64,000 nt of DNA, taken from contig JAXHMB010000001.1 in NCBI GenBank assembly GCA_034521755.1, positions 505,921 to 569,920 of the forward strand. The letters run 5' to 3'. The DNA comes from JAXHMB01 sp034521755. GTDB lineage: Bacteria; Bacteroidota; Rhodothermia; Balneolales; Balneolaceae. Positions 20,501 to 28,583 of this stretch are shown piece after piece; the first letter of the stretch is position 1, and every line of letters begins with the position of its first letter. The notes under the pieces were generated by a model that saw only the letters and a list, made by a program, of their open reading frames with translations, made no database searches and was not told the DNA's origin. Position numbers and translations under genes: made by a program.

Positions 20501-20701
20501 CTGCTCCACCTTGCGGGTTACTTCCTTTTCCATCACCTCCGGTGATGTGCTGCCCCAGTTATAGCTGACGGATATGGAAGGAAGGTTTAGTTCGGGAGCC
20601 TGCTCCAAGGGAATTTGACGCCAGGCTACAATACCAATCACCACTACCAACAGGTAGGTCAGAGAAATAAGGTAGCGGCGTTGAAACAAGTTTGAAAGCA
20701 T
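17504..20701 (-). CDS. RND-family efflux permease (AcrB/CusA-like)
   Basis: A complete 1065-residue inner-membrane RND transporter. It starts at a periplasmic-facing first helix (LTYLLVVVIGIVAW), has the two large periplasmic loops and a TM4 proton-relay motif ALGMIIDNAVVV with a single acidic residue. Substrate class cannot be read from sequence; it is of the HAE/HME-like group. No adaptor or outer-membrane factor gene is next to it. The first coding part of this gene recurs as relics at three places in the island (23.8, 26.9 and 42.6 kb), one of them with 276 identical bases. Confidence 0.93.
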   Translation of the reverse strand: MLSNLFQRRYLISLTYLLVVVIGIVAWRQIPLEQAPELNLPSISVSYNWGSTSPEVMEKEVTRKVEQAANRLRDVQKVESISQEGRSSVTVTFARNAPVDYRVVELQEYLFSLQETLPPNVRQGTISRRVPEELQELQTFVVYSLSGERPVRDLLEYARQNIRLPLLGIEGLSDVQINGAREPALTVAFDVNKLEQYRLSQQQIMNDIRNNLQWRSSGYVESSGKRSSLLVAPQFDGLASIREFKIKLPNSQRQIELSSIANVSIEDYPATTLKRINGSPALSVEFLKESGADAIGLAERIRSRMQEIEQKLPQDMFLQLERDATEELREQFGNLQYQAMISLLVIFLVLLMFIRRFRAPFVILGSILFSLLLSTSILYFIGHTLNVITLAGLTVALGMIIDNAVVVFEQLNPGLPETLSDRIDHVKKQLPRTLVPVLGSTFTTVGIFIPVFFALQELQLFLVPLAVALSFTLISSVFIALTWIPYALIWLVPSNVNRDLSRLPDKKKGLFRMIKRPALWLFNWRHKLRWLFYAGFIAVIGIPLFAIEEPDWDSGTAWPEFTQVYFDNRDAIDPIIGGLPYRFFNETYFGSPWGGQQQQRIYVSIRTPQGTPLSEIDKMARNFEHIAEPYSAAFSYYEARLSEYSGARLTFNIKDEFLFKPEPYIFYAEAQYLAARTGNSAISVGGLGDGISTGFGSSASSHRISLKGFSYDQLLELAQNLQNRLKENRRVREVDIHDTGWFSRDDLYQYYLKLNDEALALRDISRGELFESIALDVNPINTQGRIELDGQRLYLVSQNLNQNRLPETLLDEKRQNKNVTFSLEEVATLGKEKSQSQIRREDQSYFRQVSVDFLGPHRLGREYIKSVLEETPVPVGASIEYGTGGIFNFGEEQNTRNLLLLFGLTILSVWMIVSGLLESWLDPLVVILAVPLSLMGIMTGTMYHDLAFDRGAIAGTLLCVGVVVNNSILLMHEKQLMRSLGIHGLRSWLYVYRNKMRAVLITTLTTIGGLIPMIIFGESEFWYRLATVVVWGLGSSTLLILLLMGIWEELTLAKKQFHANFLPKP

Positions 20702-20924
20702 ATCATCAAGATAATAGACAGGAATGAAATATCAAGATTGGTAACAAAATCCGGCTATTTAATCTATATACAAAATCTTTTAATCAGATTGTTTAGGGAC
20801 ATCAAAAATTATGCTATCTGCCTGTCTCAGCCAGAGCTTCTTTGATGATGAATTCAAACTGCTGCTCGGAAAGTACACCTGAGACCAACTTGCCATTAAT
20901 CATAAACGTAGGAATTCCGGTAAT
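20649..20924. repeat. 276-bp perfect repeat, copy 1
   Basis: This segment covers the first codons of the RND permease, the gap, and the 3' end of the module A DsbA-like gene. It is identical base for base, as far as I can read, to 23885-24160. It is long enough to support homologous recombination between modules A and B. Confidence 0.85.
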
Positions 20925-21473
20925 GCCTAATTTTCGACCAAGGTCAGTTCCGTTCGTTATAATTTGGGCTGTTTCTTGGTACTCAGTACATTCTTCAAAT
21001 TGGGAAATATTTGATATTTGTGCCTCTTTAGCTAGTTCACTATAAGATATACTGCCAAGGCTGTCTTGGCTGGCAAATAATAAGTTATGGTAACTTTCAA
21101 ATCTACCCTGTCGCCCTGCACATTCGGTAGCAATGGCCGCCTCGAAAGCAAATTCATGACCACTTAATGGAAAATGTTCATGAACAACAGAAACTTCTTT
21201 AGGGTAATTTTGCTGAACGGCTTTCACTGAAGCTTGCACCTGTTTACAATACGGGCACTGGTAATCAAAAAACTCAATGATTTGTACCGGAGCATCCGCC
21301 GAGCCGATGCGCTGGCCAGTTAGTTTTAACTGCTTCCAATTCTCTACCTGTTGAACAACAGATTGCGGTGCAGATTTGAAAAACTCTTGGCGGAGAACTA
21401 AACCCGTTATAATTAAGGCACAAACAACTAAGATACCAGTAAAGCCCATCGATATTTTTTCTTTGGTTCTCAC
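20814..21473 (-). CDS. DsbA-like membrane-anchored thiol oxidoreductase (module A)
   Basis: A 219-residue Thioredoxin_4/DsbA-type protein. An N-terminal membrane anchor (residues about 10-27) is followed by the active site FFDYQCPYCK near residue 76, and the cis-Pro loop GITGIPTF lies near residue 190. It should form or shuffle disulfides in the periplasm. It is the last gene of module A, 13 bases after a propeller lipoprotein gene that follows a Cys-rich peptide gene, so the peptide or its partner is a likely client. Its last 38 codons are identical to those of the module B copy, which points to recent duplication or gene conversion. Confidence 0.9.
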   Translation of the reverse strand: MRTKEKISMGFTGILVVCALIITGLVLRQEFFKSAPQSVVQQVENWKQLKLTGQRIGSADAPVQIIEFFDYQCPYCKQVQASVKAVQQNYPKEVSVVHEHFPLSGHEFAFEAAIATECAGRQGRFESYHNLLFASQDSLGSISYSELAKEAQISNISQFEECTEYQETAQIITNGTDLGRKLGITGIPTFMINGKLVSGVLSEQQFEFIIKEALAETGR

Positions 21474-21486
21474 GGTCTCAATACAG

Positions 21487-22587
21487 CTAAAAATTAATAC
21501 TATCTAAAGGAATTTTATAAATAAACTCATTAAAAGCGGAACTCAAATACAAGTGATTATCATGAAATAGCAACTGCCTAATATTTAAGGTTTTTCCACT
21601 TATTAAAAATTGAAATTTACCAGAAATTTTATAGTTTCCTTCATTTGATGAGTTGAGTTTGTATAATGTTTTTTTTACGGTAAAAAATATAGATCCATCA
21701 GCATGCAAATAAATATGTTGAAACAACCAGTTAACCCCTAAAGCCTTATTCTTCTTTACGGGTTTCACAGGCGGATTGTCAAGCTCATCAAAATAGTTCG
21801 ATTTTATTTTCAGTGTTACTACATTTTTTATATTGCTATCATACAAAAATAAATATGGCAGCCCAGTGTATGCAATAAGAATCTTTCCCGATCTATAATC
21901 TGCAGAGATTAAATATCAATTATAAGCCATTGGCTGATACCCATTAGGTATCAGTTTAGGAAAAAAAGAATCTTTTTTCTCAAAAGGTGGTTTGGCTTTA
22001 TATATATCAATTAAAAAATTTGGATTTTCAAAAGAAGTAGGTAAAAATAATTTTTGGTTTACAGCGCCCGTATTTGGATGGTGTAATGCCATTAAAACTA
22101 CTGGAATAAAATCTAAGTAATGAAAATTTTTATCATATACCTGTATCCCAGCCTTTTTCTGATCAGCTGTAAAAATAAATTCTTTATTTCGGAAAATTGC
22201 TTTTAAATCTGAAAACTCTTTGGGGCCCTTCCCTTTTCTTCCAATTTTTCGATGAATAATCCCCGTATTATCCATCACTAATATACCATTCTGGTCTTCA
22301 TCAGCTACATATAAACTTTCACCTACAGCAATTATACCTCTTGGTTTTCCAAGTATTGTCGCTTCATTTGATAAAGACTTACCCTGCCAATTATTTTTAG
22401 AAATTTGTATCTGTGAAATATTATTTTGATTAATAGTTATCTCTTGTATCGGAGCAGCATTTAAAAGTTGACTTAAACTTTTTGCTCTTGATGCACCAGA
22501 ATCTTCAGAACTGGACTTATTGCTCGGTTCTGAACAGGAAATCAATGCCAAACTAAACACAATGCAAAAAAGGGTATATTGTTTCAA
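21487..22587 (-). CDS. Six-bladed beta-propeller lipoprotein A (in-frame TGA)
   Basis: A lipoprotein of about 366 residues: signal peptide with lipobox SLALISC, then NHL/6-bladed propeller repeats (IAVGESLYVADEDQNG) and the family signature IGRKGKGPKEF. A TGA at 21916-21918 interrupts the frame, but reading continues in the same frame to 21487, so this is a nonsense change rather than an indel. The family is common in Bacteroidota beside NVEALA-type or GG-leader peptides; its biochemical role is not settled. It follows peptide A after a terminator-like hairpin and precedes the DsbA-like gene. Confidence 0.78.
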
Positions 22588-22619
22588 GTTAATTAAGGTC
22601 TTTATAGAATTAATATTAA

Positions 22620-22645
22620 ATAAGGGAGAAAAATCTCTCCCTTAT
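22620..22645 (-). terminator. Hairpin between peptide A and propeller A
   Basis: A perfect 10-base-pair stem (ATAAGGGAGA with TCTCCCTTAT) around a 6-base loop, AT-rich on the downstream side in the minus-strand direction. It could be a leaky terminator that lowers propeller expression relative to the peptide, or a processing site. Confidence 0.7.
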
Positions 22646-22662
22646 GTTCGTTATTTTAAAAA

Positions 22663-22917
22663 TTACTGAACTTGGCAAGGCTCAAACCCATTACAAATAG
22701 TACCACCATACTGTCCACCTCCAGCATACTCTGTGGTAGTCCCATCACAAGTAACTGCCATTATCCATCTGGATGAAGTTTGAGTAACTAGGACATCGCA
22801 CCCATTATTACTACAAGTAGATGTGCAAGCAGCAAAACTTGTAGTGGGCAAAAACAAATATGTGCTACCTAAAATTATTGTTAAACATGCAACAAAATTT
22901 ACTATTTTTATCTTCAT
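22663..22917 (-). CDS. Secreted Cys-rich peptide A (NVEALA-like)
   Basis: An 84-residue precursor with a Sec signal peptide (LTIILGSTYLFLPTTSFA) and a mature part of about 53 residues holding five cysteines (CTSTCSNNGC, then CDG, ICNGF and PCQ). Size, position and composition resemble the NVEALA-type secreted peptides found beside propeller lipoproteins, but the literal NVEALA motif is not present. The mature part has no recognised enzymatic fold. It lies directly downstream of the AraC-type gene and upstream of the lipoprotein and the DsbA-like gene, consistent with a disulfide-bonded exported peptide. Confidence 0.75.
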   Translation of the reverse strand: MKIKIVNFVACLTIILGSTYLFLPTTSFAACTSTCSNNGCDVLVTQTSSRWIMAVTCDGTTTEYAGGGQYGGTICNGFEPCQVQ

Positions 22918-23039
22918 AATACATTCCTATTAAATTAAAATTAACGAACTACTTTTATTCTAGGCAATTCTAAACACTCCTGCTTTTAAAATCCCTTTTA
23001 TTTTCTCTTGTAATTTCCCCATTTGCTTTTTGTTTCTGT

Positions 23040-23483
23040 TCATCCATCCCTTTTTCTCCATCTTGAAGGAGATTCGCCCATCCTGCTTTTAAAGGCATTC
23101 GAAAAAACAGCCGCACTCGAAAATCCCAACTCAAAGGCAATAGCAGAAATGGGCACATCAGCAAGATCAATTTTCGAAAGCAGTTGTTTTGCTACTTCCA
23201 TACGGTGAAATAATATATACTGCTTGGGGGTTTTGCCAAGATGATATTTGAATTTTCCGGAAAAGTTGTTGCCATTAATCCGGCACTGCTGCTTCATCCA
23301 GCCGACGGTTAGCTTGGGATCAAACAGGTGGGCGATGATAAAAACAAGGGCACGCTGAACTAAGAGTGGCAAATCCTCCTGCACCGTGGCTTTGGAGGAA
23401 AAATTCTGCGGTACATCTTTTTCGGATACTCTCTCTTTGTAGGTTTCCAGCAGGTGCCGGACTTCTTCAAATTTTGCCTGCAT
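23040..23483 (-). CDS. AraC-type HTH regulator, module A
   Basis: A 147-residue protein made almost only of an AraC/XylS DNA-binding domain: the first helix-turn-helix near residues 75-95 and the second with IAFELGFSSAAVFSNAFKSRMGESPSRWR at the end. There is no sugar-binding domain, only a short N-terminal helix. The promoter region upstream is shared with two other copies in the window and is preceded by a pentanucleotide repeat. As the first gene of module A it probably controls the peptide operon. Confidence 0.88.
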   Translation of the reverse strand: MQAKFEEVRHLLETYKERVSEKDVPQNFSSKATVQEDLPLLVQRALVFIIAHLFDPKLTVGWMKQQCRINGNNFSGKFKYHLGKTPKQYILFHRMEVAKQLLSKIDLADVPISAIAFELGFSSAAVFSNAFKSRMGESPSRWRKRDG

Positions 23484-23543
23484 AACACTCCTCGATTTCT
23501 CTTTGACCTATTTAATTTTAGAGCGTCGTTGGCTATTCAATTC

Positions 23544-23573
23544 AATAGAATAGAATAGAATAGAATAGAATAG
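23544..23573 (-). repeat. (AATAG)6 microsatellite upstream of AraC gene A
   Basis: Six perfect copies of AATAG lie 61-90 bases before the start codon of the AraC-type gene. Equivalent tracts precede the two other AraC-type genes in the window with about 3.5 and 6 copies. A tract at this distance could change promoter spacing when it gains or loses units. Confidence 0.85.
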
Positions 23574-23576
23574 AGC

Positions 23577-23745
23577 GCCCCAATAGTCATTAACAGGAGT
23601 TCCAGGTAATCAAGTGTTACAGCATTTCGGTATTTCCAGTAATAACACGCAGATTGCCATACGTATTTTTGAGTGGCCAATTCTTGGAAAGGTTTTTGGG
23701 GCCAAAATAAGCGGTAGGCAACTAGAAATGTGATCAACGAAATGA
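23577..23745 (-). repeat. Repeated gene fragment F1, copy 1 (unknown protein N-terminus)
   Basis: This 170-base stretch is nearly identical to 42419-42565. Read on the minus strand both contain the N-terminal part of one protein (FQELATQKYVWQSACYYWK, then RNAV). The copy at 42.5 kb starts MPTAYLGP, which recalls WbqC-family proteins only weakly. Neither copy continues into a full gene, so they are relics. Confidence 0.6.
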
Positions 23746-23780
23746 AAAAATCTCGTTTTATATTTTAAGTATCATCTCAT

Positions 23781-23937
23781 GCCCCAGCTGTAGCTCACGG
23801 ATATGGAGGGCAGATTCAGCTCCGGAGCCTGCTCCAAGGGAATTTGACGCCAGGCTACAATACCAACCCTGAAGGCTCGGGGCCAACAGGTAGGTCAGAG
23901 AAATAAGGTAGCGGCGTTGAAACAAGTTTGAAAGCAT
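23781..23937 (-). pseudogene. Relic of RND permease 5' end, copy 2
   Basis: The stretch matches the first 50 or so codons of the complete RND gene at 20.5-20.7 kb, including the LEQAPELNLPS-coding part, but carries changes and an insertion in its upstream half. Its last part is inside the 276-bp perfect repeat. It encodes no usable protein and marks a duplication boundary. Confidence 0.75.
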
Positions 23938-24160
23938 ATCATCAAGATAATAGACAGGAATGAAATATCAAGATTGGTAACAAAATCCGGCTATTTAATC
24001 TATATACAAAATCTTTTAATCAGATTGTTTAGGGACATCAAAAATTATGCTATCTGCCTGTCTCAGCCAGAGCTTCTTTGATGATGAATTCAAACTGCTG
24101 CTCGGAAAGTACACCTGAGACCAACTTGCCATTAATCATAAACGTAGGAATTCCGGTAAT
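23885..24160. repeat. 276-bp perfect repeat, copy 2
   Basis: Identical to 20649-20924. It spans the end of the RND relic and the 3' end of the module B DsbA-like gene. Identity stops abruptly inside the DsbA-like genes, where the two become clearly different, as expected after gene conversion or a recombination crossover. Confidence 0.85.
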
Positions 24161-24710
24161 ACCCAGCTCTCGTGCCAGATTTGTTCCGTCTGTTATGATT
24201 TGAGCCGGCTGTTGGTTTTGCACGCAGTTTTCAAAAGCAGCAATATCCGGCACGCCTGTTTTATTTGCCAGCTCTGTGTAAGAAAAAATGCCTAAACTGT
24301 CCTGATGAACAAACAGCTGCTGGTGATACTTCCGGAACATGTCTTGCCGGGGCGGCACATTCAGCGGCCACGGCGGCATCAAAGGCGAACTGGTGCCCAC
24401 TCAGCGGAAAATGAGTATATACTACTGAAACCTTCTCACCATATTGTTTTTTTGCCGCCCGAACGACTGGCTCCACACGCTTACAATAGGGGCACTGGTA
24501 ATCGAAAAATTCTACGATTTTAACAGGTGAGTCCGTATGACCAAATTGCGAACCAGTAAATACCAGTCTGTCCCAATTTTTCACTTTTTGAGACCTGGGT
24601 TGTAAATTAGATTGGAAAAATTCTTGGTACACAACTAGACCCATAATAATTATTGCAGAGACAACCAAGACAATCGTAACAGAACGTGATATCATTTCTT
24701 TTGTTTTCAT
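24050..24710 (-). CDS. DsbA-like thiol oxidoreductase (module B, frameshifted)
   Basis: Two overlapping frames (24722 to about 24355 and about 24360 to 24050) restore a 220-residue protein colinear with the module A copy: N-terminal membrane anchor, active site FFDYQCPYCK, and GITGIPTF cis-Pro loop. The start MKTKEM at 24710 matches the module A start best. The break lies near the ECAAP segment, within a G/C-rich run, and is probably a base-calling error. It is the last gene of module B. Confidence 0.82.
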
Positions 24711-24724
24711 GCACTGAAACAAAG

Positions 24725-25773
24725 TTAACTCTCAGATGGATTATCAAATTTGCTAATAAATTTTGTCCCATCACCTACAGTTATAGCATAAACATTTGCT
24801 GAATCTACAGTTAAGGACGTAAGAAAATGGTCTGTCGTATATGTTTCTAAATATTTCCCATCGATTGAGCTATATAGATCCAGATATTTAAAAGATTCAT
24901 CATCATTATAGTGTGGTATTATAAATAAATGTTCATCACATACATCTAAATCTAAAGATGAAAATAGAGCTCCGGGTGTATAGCTTAATAAGTTATTAGA
25001 CAAATCACCGCTTTGAGTTTTTGCATAATTAGCTGATGTGTCATAGTTATCTATTGTTGACTTGGAAAAGACTATGTTACCATCACTATCTATTTTTTTT
25101 ATAATTGGTTCAGAGTACCCTGCAAAATAAATCTTATTCTCCTGACCAGAAATTACACCTTCATAAGACAGCATATTGTTTTGTTCCTGCTGGATATCTG
25201 CCAACAACTTATATATAGAATTATTACTGGTTCTAAATATATTTAGCAAGTTATCAGGAGATGATGGAAAAATAAAACAAGCCTTCCAGAATTAAGAGAT
25301 GTGATACGATGAGGTTTTATTTTTATGCTAAATTCATCCATTAAACTACCTTCAAAGTTTAGCTTTAGTAATTTGGAATTAACTTCATCTATTACATATA
25401 AGTAGTCTTCTGTAATACTAAAACCAGTAAAATGAATTAACTCACCAGGTCCTCGACCAGTCTTGAATTCAATTCTTTCTACTTTTTTGAGAGTCTTTTT
25501 ATCAATTAGTAAAATTTGTTTTTTACGCCAATCATTAATTGCTAATAGCTTGCTATTTGATCGTATTTTCGACACATCTTGAAGTTGGAACTCACTTAAA
25601 GCCACTCTTTCTTGATTAGTCAGAGACTTTACAATGTTACGCTCATTCGTATCTTGTACATTTCTCTTAAGAAAATCTTTTTCTTGTGTACCAAGCTTAC
25701 AACTGACTACCAATATTGAGAAAACACCTAATAATAAAAAATATCTATACAGCATATTTAATAAGCTTTTCAT
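24725..25773 (-). CDS. Six-bladed beta-propeller lipoprotein B (one frameshift)
   Basis: Frames 25821-25243 and 25249-24725 join near 25270, in a T/A run, into one lipoprotein of about 350 residues. The start at 25773 places a lipobox FSILVVSC at normal distance. The signature is TGRGPGELIHF, and blade repeats follow (YLYVIDEVNSKLL, then HLFIIPHYNDDE). It resembles the propeller at 52.6-53.6 kb on the other strand (SEPIIKK and KYLDLY match SEPLIRR and KYLDIY). Genes before and after are the peptide and the DsbA-like protein, as in module A. Confidence 0.8.
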
Positions 25774-25847
25774 ACCCAAATTGTGTTCAGTTTTTTTGAT
25801 CTTTACAAAATAATGAAGCATTTATCGTGCAATCTAAATTAAATTTA

Positions 25848-25889
25848 ATAAAGCTACCCTTGAGAACAGAGTCTTAAGGATAGCTTTAT
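25848..25889 (-). terminator. Hairpin between peptide B and propeller B
   Basis: A long stem built from ATAAAGCTA and TAGCTTTAT with further pairing inside, followed in the minus direction by an AT-rich tail. Same position as the hairpin of module A: after the peptide gene, before the lipoprotein gene. Confidence 0.72.
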
Positions 25890-25944
25890 ATGTAGCCTGG
25901 TTTCTGCATCGATAAATGATAGATAAGGGAAAATAGAACCACTA

Positions 25945-26178
25945 TCATTCAATTTCACCGGGTCCACCCTTATAACAATAAGTGATATTTCCAGGATCAT
26001 CAACAGGTTCTATTGCCCCACAATAAGTATCTCCACCCGAACACTCTTCTCCAAGGCATCCAGTACATCCACCTGTGCATGTTTCACCTTGTGAATATGC
26101 GCTACCTGGGGATGATAAATATATGGTCCCAAAGCTTATCAAAAATACTGAAAGAAAATTTATGGCTATTTTTTTCAT
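25945..26178 (-). CDS. Secreted Cys-rich peptide B
   Basis: A 77-residue precursor with a Sec signal peptide (FLSVFLISFGTIYL, cleavage probably near SAYSQ) and an acidic, glycine-rich mature part with six cysteines (CTGGCTGCLGEEC, YCG, YCYKG). It shares no obvious mature sequence with peptide A, only the layout and the gene order. The diversification of the mature parts with conserved surroundings suggests specificity differences. Start codon chosen for the well-placed AGGGA-like RBS and the signal peptide. Confidence 0.75.
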   Translation of the reverse strand: MKKIAINFLSVFLISFGTIYLSSPGSAYSQGETCTGGCTGCLGEECSGGDTYCGAIEPVDDPGNITYCYKGGPGEIE

Positions 26179-26298
26179 GACATTCCCTCCATTAATTAAA
26201 ATTAACGAACTATTTTTATTCTAGGCAATTCTAAACACTCCTGCTTTTAAAATCCCTTTTATTTTCTCTTGTAATATCCCCATGCTTTTTGTTTCTGT

Positions 26299-26730
26299 TC
26301 ATCCACCTCTTTTTCTCCATCTTGAAGGAGATTCGCCCATCCTGCTTTTAAAGGCATTCGAAAAAACAGCCGCACTCGAAAACCCCAACTCAAAGGCAAT
26401 AGCAGAAATGGGCACATCAGCAAGATCAACTTTCGAAAGCAGTTGTTTTGCTACTTCCATACGGTGAAATAATATATACTGCTTGGGGGTTTGGTCAAGA
26501 TGGTATTTAAATTTTCCGGAAAAGTTGTTGCCATTTATCCGGCACTGCTGCTTCATCCAGCCGACGGTTAGCTTGGGAGCAAACAGATGGTTAATGATAA
26601 AAACAAGGGCACGCCGAACTAAGAGTGTGCCCGTTGCTTCGGAGGACAAATTCTGCGGCAAATCTTTTTCAGTTAATCTCTCTTTTTAGGTTTCCAGCAG
26701 GTGCCGGATTTCTTTATCATTTTCCTGCAT
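26299..26730 (-). pseudogene. AraC-type regulator, module B (nonsense codon 15)
   Basis: A near-identical copy of the module A regulator, including the two HTH motifs. From its own ATG at 26730 the frame hits TAA at 26686-26688, where copy A has a tyrosine codon (LLETY). A single G-to-T change on the plus strand (CTTTG to CTTTT) explains it. Downstream the frame is open to 26299. Either the copy is silenced or this is a base-call error; internal restart at codon 24 would keep the HTH domain. Confidence 0.75.
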
Positions 26731-26787
26731 AACCACTCCTTGATTTCTCTTTGACCTATTTAATTTTAGAGCGTCGTTGACTATCCG

Positions 26788-26805
26788 ATAGAATAGAATA
26801 GAATA
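26788..26805 (-). repeat. Short (AATAG)n tract upstream of AraC gene B
   Basis: About 3.5 copies of the pentamer 58-76 bases before the start of the module B regulator. Fewer units than at the other two loci. Confidence 0.75.
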
Positions 26806-26901
26806 CGCTCGAGCTATAGTCACCTATAAGAGTGCATAGACGGGTACTTGTTAAAAAATAAAAATATGATATAAAGAGGTTTTTAATATATGGGCTACAC
26901 T

Positions 26902-27052
26902 CCAGTTGCGGCTGGCCTACAGGGAAGGGAGGTTCAGCTCAGGGGCCTGTTCCAGGGGAATTTGACGCCAGGCTACAATGCCAACCCCGAAGGCTCGGGG
27001 CCAGCAGGTAGGTCAGGGAAATGAGGTAGCGGCGTTGGAACAGGTTTCCCAT
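26902..27052 (-). pseudogene. Relic of RND permease 5' end, copy 3
   Basis: About 150 bases match the first codons of the RND gene (including the EFDARLQC-type stretch around TTTGACGCCAGGCTACAAT) but with many substitutions, so it is older than copy 2. The rest of the gap from 26806 to 27215 is AT-rich and holds no gene that I can see. Confidence 0.65.
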
Positions 27053-27215
27053 ATCTTTATAGCTAATACACTATTTATAGTTTTAAAAAAATCTTTACAA
27101 TCTTAGTCTAATATCACTCCGCACCTATAAATTAAGAAAATATGCAGTAATTCATTTAAAGTTAGAGTTTTTATAAAAAAAGATTCGAAATACACCTCTT
27201 CTAATGCATATAACT

Positions 27216-28568
27216 CTACCTCAGTTCTTTGGTGATATTATTATAAATTCGCTCTAAAAAACGCATATCCCGGGTAACAATTTCAGCAGTTCCAATCATA
27301 CCATTTGCAGGAGACAACTTTTGGCCATAATTGGTATTAAGTCCATTAGGAAAATTTACTTTTGCAAGAAAAACACTGTCCCTGACAGGAAATTCAGAGA
27401 AATAATCAATTTTACCTGTCACTGAGCCAAATTCTCTCTCGGGATAACCGCTGAAATTTACCAGTACCTTTTGACCTTCTTCAATTTTTCCATAAGACCG
27501 CTGCGATATAGCCATTTCTCCAAAAAAAGCACTGTTGGGAGGTTTCACATAAAATAATTCTTGCCCGGTCTTTACATTCTGATTCTCCTGTATGATGCCC
27601 GCATAAATTAATTTGCCCGAAACCGGAGAGGTAATCAAATAATTCTTTTTCCATTGATCGATGGTACTCTGAAGAGTATTTAGCGACTGTCTGAAAATAG
27701 CTTGTTGTTCAGCAATCTGTTTATTTAAAGCAATAAGCTCACTGTCTTTGGAAGTTTGGGTAGCATAGTTGTTAATTATTGCAGATTCTGTTTGTTGAAG
27801 TGGCAAACGTTGGGCAGCAACCTTGCTCTCAATTTGTGCAAGCTCCATAGGTGCTACCAGATCCTTTTCGGCAAGCTTTTTTTGAGCGGCATACTCAGCT
27901 TGTGCAATCCGAAGGTTAATTTCCTGAATTTTCTTTTGCTCCTGAAGACTTTTCAAAAGTTGCTTTGTGTATCGCATTTCATTTTCCAGCATTTTTCTTT
28001 TTGCTGAATAGAATCCTCCGGGCAAGTAATCTATGAACTCGCGATAATCATGTTCAAAGTTCTGAAAATCTGTTTGCAGTTCCCCTAAGTTGGTAAACAT
28101 GCCCATATCTACAGATCTGATGTTTTCTGACTCTTTCTCCTCAAGCCAAAGTTTCATGCTATCCACTGTTTCAGACAAGTCAAGAATGTTCTGGTGGCTA
28201 GCTGTACTTTCGAGCCATGCCAATACTTCTCCCTTCTCAACTTGGGTATTATTGTTAAAGGGTAAATGAATAATTTGCCCGCTTATATTACTTTGTAATA
28301 CTTTAGGCTCATTAATAGCCCTGAGTTGCAGTGGAGCCTGAATAACTTCTGGGTATTTAATTACCGAGGCCGAAAGAAAAACCAACATAAGGATAACCAG
28401 AAAAGCAGAAATACCACTTCTTACCAGCCAGTGCGGTGGGCGCCCAATAATTTCCTGTACTTCCGTACTTCTAACTTCCAGGTCTTCTTTTTCTACCATT
28501 GATCGATTTGATAATGAAGGTTCCTGCCCCACATCAGGCTTACCATTATGTAAAGGATTTTTTAACAT
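27216..28568 (-). CDS. HlyD-family periplasmic adaptor of the peptide exporter
   Basis: A 450-residue adaptor linking the ABC exporter to an outer-membrane channel. A short cytoplasmic N-terminus is followed by one membrane helix (ISAFLVILMLVFLSA, residues about 55-75). The lipoyl/barrel strands surround a long coiled coil (residues about 130-300) and the barrel returns at SPVSGKLIYAGII. It resembles the adaptors that accompany C39-peptidase bacteriocin exporters. It lies 15 bases after the exporter gene and ends module C. No TolC-like gene is present in the window. Confidence 0.9.
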   Translation of the reverse strand: MLKNPLHNGKPDVGQEPSLSNRSMVEKEDLEVRSTEVQEIIGRPPHWLVRSGISAFLVILMLVFLSASVIKYPEVIQAPLQLRAINEPKVLQSNISGQIIHLPFNNNTQVEKGEVLAWLESTASHQNILDLSETVDSMKLWLEEKESENIRSVDMGMFTNLGELQTDFQNFEHDYREFIDYLPGGFYSAKRKMLENEMRYTKQLLKSLQEQKKIQEINLRIAQAEYAAQKKLAEKDLVAPMELAQIESKVAAQRLPLQQTESAIINNYATQTSKDSELIALNKQIAEQQAIFRQSLNTLQSTIDQWKKNYLITSPVSGKLIYAGIIQENQNVKTGQELFYVKPPNSAFFGEMAISQRSYGKIEEGQKVLVNFSGYPEREFGSVTGKIDYFSEFPVRDSVFLAKVNFPNGLNTNYGQKLSPANGMIGTAEIVTRDMRFLERIYNNITKELR

Positions 28569-28583
28569 ACTTTACTCCTGCTG

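Noticed and set aside
21916..21918. In-frame TGA as selenocysteine or an alternative genetic code
   Set aside because: The codon is not in a redox context, no SECIS-like hairpin follows it, intact genes end in TGA, and TAA also occurs in frame elsewhere.
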